A DNA stretch of 8,219 bases from Lachnospiraceae bacterium (GTDB lineage Bacteria > Bacillota_A > Clostridia > Lachnospirales > Lachnospiraceae), in NCBI GenBank assembly GCA_017632755.1, contig JAGBQU010000138.1, forward strand, positions 1 to 8,219. Reading direction: 5' to 3'. Of the stretch, positions 5,144-8,219 are shown piece by piece. The notes under the pieces are model-generated. The model saw nothing but the letters and a program-made list of their open reading frames with translations. It did no database searches and had not been told where the DNA came from. Within the stretch, counting starts at the first letter, position 1, and each line of letters begins with the position of its first letter. The translations under genes were made by a program, and so were the position numbers.

Positions 5144-7255
5144 ATGAACGAAGTTTACAATGTTGAAGCGATGTTTGCCTCAAATGTGTTTTCGTTTGGC
5201 AAGATGAAGGAGTATCTTCCGAAGAACGTGTATAAAGAGGTCAAAAAAGTGATGGATCAGGGCGGAGAGCTGTCGCCGGAAGCAGCAGATGTTGTTGCAA
5301 AGGCAATGAAGGATTGGGCCGTCGAGAAGGGCGTTACCCACTATACGCACTGGTTTCAACCGCTGACCGGCATCACAGCCGAGAAGCATGATTCCTTTGT
5401 CTCGCATCCGGATGAGACGGGTAGAATGATCCTGGAGTTTTCCGGAAAAGAGCTGATCAAGGGAGAACCGGATGCTTCTTCTTTCCCGTCCGGCGGACTG
5501 CGTTCCACCTTCGAGGCAAGAGGATATACCGCATGGGATATGACATCACCCGCATTCATCAAGGAGGCGGCAACGGGACCTATCCTTTGTATACCGACGG
5601 CGTTCTGTTCCTATACAGGAGATGCGCTTGATAAAAAGACACCACTCCTTCGCTCCATGGAGGCAGTGTCTGAGCAGGCACTCCGGATCGTCAGGCTGTT
5701 CGGCAACACGGAAGCGACGAAAGTCACCGCATCCGTGGGAGGCGAGCAGGAATACTTCCTTGTGGATGAGAAAAAGGCTCTGCAGAGGGAGGATCTGATC
5801 TTTGCGGGACGCACACTCTTTGGCGCACCGGCTCCGAAGGGACAGGAACTGGAGGATCATTACTTTGGCGTTATCAGGGAACGCGTCGGTGCGTTTATGC
5901 ATGACCTTAATCAGGAACTCTGGAAGTTGGGTGTCACGGCCAAGACACAGCATAATGAGGTGGCTCCCGCGCAGCATGAACTCGCGCCGATCTATGAGAC
6001 GGCGAATATTGCGGTTGACCACAACCAGCTCATCATGGAGACGATGAAGCGCGTTGCGGGAAAGCATGGCATGAGATGTCTTTTGCATGAAAAACCTTTT
6101 GCAGGTGTGAGCGGTTCCGGCAAGCATAACAACTGGTCCATCACTACGGACAACGGTGTGAATATGCTTGACCCGGGTCTGACACCCAATGAAAACATAC
6201 AGTTTCTGCTCGTGCTCGCGTGCATCATGAAGGCAGTCGACACGCATGCGGATCTGCTTCGGCAGAGTGCCTCCAATGTGGGGAATGACCACAGACTCGG
6301 TGCGAGTGAAGCGCCGCCTGCCATCATATCCATTTTCCTCGGCGAACAGCTTGAGGATGTGGTAAGGCAGCTGGTTGAGACCGGGGTTGCGGTCTCAAGC
6401 AAGGAGGGCGGAAAACTTGAGACGGGTGTGTCCACACTGCCTGATTTTGAGAAGGATGCGACGGACCGCAACAGGACGTCTCCGTTTGCTTTTACGGGTA
6501 ATAAGTTTGAGTTCCGTATGGTGGGTTCTTCCGATTCTCTCGCCAGCCCGAACACAATCCTCAATTCGATCGTTGCCGAGGCTTTCTGCGATGCGGCAGA
6601 CCGGCTGGAGGGTGCTGAAGATTTTGAGCTTGCCGTACACGATCTGATCAAGGAATACATGACACAGCACCAGCGTATCATTTTCAATGGAGACGGGTAT
6701 TCCGATGAGTGGGTGAGAGAGGCTGAGCGGAGAGGTCTGCCCAATATCCGTTCCATGGTAGAAGCTGTGGATACGATCACCACACCCAAAGCGATCAGAT
6801 TATTTGAAAAGTTCGGTATCTATACGGAGACAGAGTTACAGTCCAGAGCGGAGGTCTTGTATGAGACCTATGTCAAGACGATCAACATTGAAGCACTCAC
6901 CATGATCGATATGGCAAGCAAGCAGATCATCCCCTCGGTGGTGAGCTACACACGCACTCTGGCCGACACTGTTCTGGCAGTCAGGGAAGCAGGGATCGAC
7001 GCGAGCGTGCAGGCACAACTTCTCAGCGATGTGTCCGTGAGACTGAAGTCCGCAAAGGAAGCGCTCACGGCATTGATCGATGCGGAAAAAGAGGCGGATA
7101 ACGTGAAAGGCGTAAAGGAAAAAGCATTTTTCTATAAAGATACCGTAAAAGAGGCGATGGAAGCGCTCAGAAAGCCGGTGGACGAACTTGAGATGCTCGT
7201 CGACAAGAAGGCGTGGCCGATGCCTACCTATGCGGATCTCCTTTTTGAAGTCTGA
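5144..7255 (+). CDS. glnN: Type III glutamine synthetase (GlnN)
   Basis: This cytoplasmic enzyme makes glutamine from glutamate, ammonia and ATP and is the entry point of ammonium assimilation. From the ATG it has 703 residues, the size of the type III family (about 700) rather than type I (about 450). Characteristic blocks are HYTHWFQPLTG (66-76) followed by TAEKHDSF, GEPDASSFPSGG, GEQEYFLV (200-207, metal ligands), NEVAPAQHELAPIYE (271-285), KPFAGVSGSGKHNNWS (317-331), NDHRLGASEAPPA (about 381-393) and DRNRTSPFAFTGNKFEFR (441-458). The C-terminal region (from about 590) is helical and rich in Lys, Glu and Ala, and ends in the family-typical KAWPMPTYADLL. A 64-base gap separates it from the tRNA-modification genes; I see no convincing promoter or nitrogen-regulator site there, so read-through from upstream is possible. 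No truncation or missing catalytic residue was noticed. Confidence 0.97.
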   Translation: MNEVYNVEAMFASNVFSFGKMKEYLPKNVYKEVKKVMDQGGELSPEAADVVAKAMKDWAVEKGVTHYTHWFQPLTGITAEKHDSFVSHPDETGRMILEFSGKELIKGEPDASSFPSGGLRSTFEARGYTAWDMTSPAFIKEAATGPILCIPTAFCSYTGDALDKKTPLLRSMEAVSEQALRIVRLFGNTEATKVTASVGGEQEYFLVDEKKALQREDLIFAGRTLFGAPAPKGQELEDHYFGVIRERVGAFMHDLNQELWKLGVTAKTQHNEVAPAQHELAPIYETANIAVDHNQLIMETMKRVAGKHGMRCLLHEKPFAGVSGSGKHNNWSITTDNGVNMLDPGLTPNENIQFLLVLACIMKAVDTHADLLRQSASNVGNDHRLGASEAPPAIISIFLGEQLEDVVRQLVETGVAVSSKEGGKLETGVSTLPDFEKDATDRNRTSPFAFTGNKFEFRMVGSSDSLASPNTILNSIVAEAFCDAADRLEGAEDFELAVHDLIKEYMTQHQRIIFNGDGYSDEWVREAERRGLPNIRSMVEAVDTITTPKAIRLFEKFGIYTETELQSRAEVLYETYVKTINIEALTMIDMASKQIIPSVVSYTRTLADTVLAVREAGIDASVQAQLLSDVSVRLKSAKEALTALIDAEKEADNVKGVKEKAFFYKDTVKEAMEALRKPVDELEMLVDKKAWPMPTYADLLFEV

Positions 7256-7266
7256 TGCTCGCAAGG

Positions 7267-7287
7267 ATAAATATGTTAAATATTTAT
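7267..7287 (+). repeat. Perfect A/T-only inverted repeat
   Basis: ATAAATAT (7267-7274) and ATATTTAT (7280-7287) are exact reverse complements around a 5-base centre GTTAA. The stem has no G-C pair and no T-run follows, so it is a poor rho-independent terminator for glnN. It lies about 40 bases upstream of the relQ extended -10, where an operator would be plausible, but the surrounding DNA is AT-rich and chance cannot be excluded. Confidence 0.5.
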
Positions 7288-7325
7288 GAAAATTTAGAAA
7301 AAATCCCCAAAAGTTTGTGAAACTA

Positions 7326-7334
7326 TGCTATAAT
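7326..7334 (+). promoter_or_regulatory. Extended -10 promoter of relQ
   Basis: TGCTATAAT contains a perfect -10 hexamer (7329-7334) preceded by the TGn extended element. The bases 17-18 upstream (around 7305-7311, CCCCAAA) are a poor -35, as expected for an extended -10 promoter of the housekeeping sigma factor. Transcription would begin near 7341, giving a leader of about 60 bases before the relQ ATG. Confidence 0.75.
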
Positions 7335-7401
7335 CATGACGGAGTTGAACAAACACACAAACCAAACATCATGGAAAGACATATGACATAAAGGTGGGAC
7401 T

Positions 7402-8085
7402 ATGGAGTTTAAACCAAGTGAGAGCAACGGCGTTGACAGCTGGAAAGAGGTCAACCTGATATATAATTCTGCGCTCAAGGAGATCGGAACAAAGCTGGAG
7501 ATCTTAAATGATGAATTTCAGCACGTACATTTTTATAACCCGATCGAGCATATCAAATCCAGGATCAAATCGCCGGAGAGTATTGTCAAGAAATTAAAAA
7601 AGAACGGATATGAGTCAACCATTGAGAACATGGTCAAGTATGTGAACGACATTGCAGGTATCCGGGTCATCTGCTCCTTTACCTCGGATATCTACCGTAT
7701 TGCGGAGATGCTGATCAATCAGAGCGACATCAAGGTGATCAGTGTCAAGGATTACATACAGACCCCGAAGCCCAGCGGCTATAAGAGTTATCATCTGATC
7801 GTCACGGTGCCTGTGTTCCTCTCGGATCGCATCGTCGATACAAAAGTGGAGATCCAGATACGGACGGTTGCCATGGATTTCTGGGCGAGCCTGGAACATA
7901 AGATCCATTACAAATTCAATACGAACGTTCCGGAATATATCAAATCGGAACTCGTGGAGTGTGCCAAGATGGTGGCTGAGTTGGATGCCAGAATGTTAGG
8001 CCTCAACGAACAGGTACAGCGGCTGGCGCAGATGGATGAAGAAGAACAGGAGCAAGCGGTTTCCGATGAACAAAAAGTGGTTTGA
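7402..8085 (+). CDS. relQ: Small alarmone synthetase RelQ (GTP pyrophosphokinase family)
   Basis: This 227-residue protein is a stand-alone RelA/SpoT synthetase domain without hydrolase or regulatory TGS/ACT domains. It is expected to transfer pyrophosphate from ATP to GDP or GTP, making (p)ppGpp in the cytoplasm. Family motifs are the substrate-binding RIKSPESIVKKLKKNG (54-69), NDIAGIRVIC (82-91, with the metal-binding Asp83), PKPSGYKSYHLIV (122-134), and VEIQIRTVAMDFWASLEHKI (149-168, with the likely catalytic Glu150). The EIQIRT form and the length fit the RelQ (SAS1, B. subtilis YjbM) branch rather than RelP. The tail (from about 205) is Gln/Glu-rich. The ATG follows AAGGTGGG at 7391-7398. 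It has its own extended -10 promoter and its own terminator, so it is probably a single-gene unit controlled at transcription initiation. Confidence 0.94.
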   Translation: MEFKPSESNGVDSWKEVNLIYNSALKEIGTKLEILNDEFQHVHFYNPIEHIKSRIKSPESIVKKLKKNGYESTIENMVKYVNDIAGIRVICSFTSDIYRIAEMLINQSDIKVISVKDYIQTPKPSGYKSYHLIVTVPVFLSDRIVDTKVEIQIRTVAMDFWASLEHKIHYKFNTNVPEYIKSELVECAKMVAELDARMLGLNEQVQRLAQMDEEEQEQAVSDEQKVV

Positions 8086-8105
8086 AAAGACCACTTTTTG
8101 TTATG
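8071..8105 (+). terminator. Rho-independent terminator overlapping the relQ stop
   Basis: CAAAAAGTGGT (8071-8081) pairs perfectly with ACCACTTTTTG (8090-8100). Two further pairs (T-G, T-A) close a GAAA loop. The run of five T in the 3' arm, followed by GTTATGTT, supplies the weak RNA-DNA end, and the A-rich 5' arm makes it potentially active in both directions. The 5' arm encodes the last four codons of relQ and the stop TGA sits in the loop side of the hairpin. Confidence 0.82.
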
Positions 8106-8219
8106 TTGGAATTGTCAAAAATTATACACAAAAATTTAGTCAAAATAACTAGATTTTTTTGTGAAAATAGATTAAAATAAGATGTATATGATAAATATGC
8201 GGTAATCGTATAAAATAGA
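8101..8219. promoter_or_regulatory. AT-rich intergenic region, probable upstream region of the next gene
   Basis: No coding region or RNA gene is evident. A possible promoter is TTGTCA (8112-8117) with TTTAGT (8135-8140) at 17-base spacing. Other -10-like boxes are TAAAAT (8173-8178) and TATAAA (8209-8214). None is decisive without the downstream gene. Confidence 0.35.
8114..8167 (+). repeat. Three short direct repeats GTSAAAA
   Basis: GTCAAAA occurs at 8114-8120 and 8139-8145, and GTGAAAA at 8161-8167; each is preceded mostly by T (TT, TA, TT) and followed by A/T-rich bases. Start-to-start distances are 25 and 22 bases, near two helical turns. They could be binding sites for a regulator of the next gene or a by-product of AT-rich composition. 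Confidence 0.3.

Noticed and set aside
5992..6789. Minus-strand open frame of 265 codons inside glnN
   Set aside because: It is Ser/Arg-rich, fully antisense to conserved type III glutamine synthetase motifs and shows no family resemblance.
7256..7310. Intrinsic terminator after glnN
   Set aside because: The only hairpin (7267-7287) has no G-C pairs and is not followed by a T-run.
7371..7391. Six-codon open frame (MERHMT) in the relQ leader as a possible leader peptide
   Set aside because: No ribosome binding site precedes it, there is no run of regulatory codons and no attenuator hairpin; its stop overlapping the relQ ribosome binding site is the only suggestive point.
8112..8167. Iteron or CRISPR-like array
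   Set aside because: The repeats are only about 7 bases, unequal in spacing and in AT-rich DNA, and no replication or Cas gene is nearby.

Overview
The window is an ordinary chromosomal housekeeping segment of a Gram-positive anaerobe-like Firmicute, most likely class Clostridia and probably family Lachnospiraceae. This rests on gene content (RNase J, a YlbF-family protein, DUF1292, a RelQ-type alarmone synthetase, a type III glutamine synthetase), strong purine-rich Shine-Dalgarno sites, frequent TTG/GTG starts and AT-rich intergenic DNA around genes of moderate GC. The family assignment is inference. All genes I accept lie on the + strand.

Bases 1-5079 form a tightly packed run: the 3' end of ruvX (yrrK), a DUF1292 gene (yrzB-like), rnj (RNase J), a YlbF/YheA-family gene, a short MltG-like membrane protein, trmR (yrrM-like O-methyltransferase) and a trhP-like U32 protein (yrrO-like). 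From memory of the Bacillus subtilis map, its yrrK-yrzB-yrrL-yrrM-yrrN-yrrO cluster has the same order. Here rnj and the ylbF-family gene sit between yrzB and yrrL, yrrL (mltG) is reduced to its non-catalytic N-terminal part, and only one U32 gene follows trmR. The last two genes match the known two-step route to 5-methoxyuridine at the tRNA wobble position: TrhP-type hydroxylation, then TrmR methylation.

After a 64-base gap with a 10-bp tandem repeat comes a complete type III glutamine synthetase gene (5144-7255). A 146-base AT-rich gap then holds a perfect A/T-only inverted repeat and an extended -10 promoter. This promoter drives relQ (7402-8085), a small (p)ppGpp synthetase, whose terminator stem begins inside its last codons. 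The final 120 bases are AT-rich, carry three copies of a short GTSAAAA motif and look like the promoter region of a gene beyond the window.

No mobile element, CRISPR array, tRNA or rRNA was seen. I did not find a clearly new system. The points most worth a second look are the catalytic-domain-less MltG homologue translationally overlapped with trmR, the rnj-ylbF pairing, and the short repeats in the intergenic regions.
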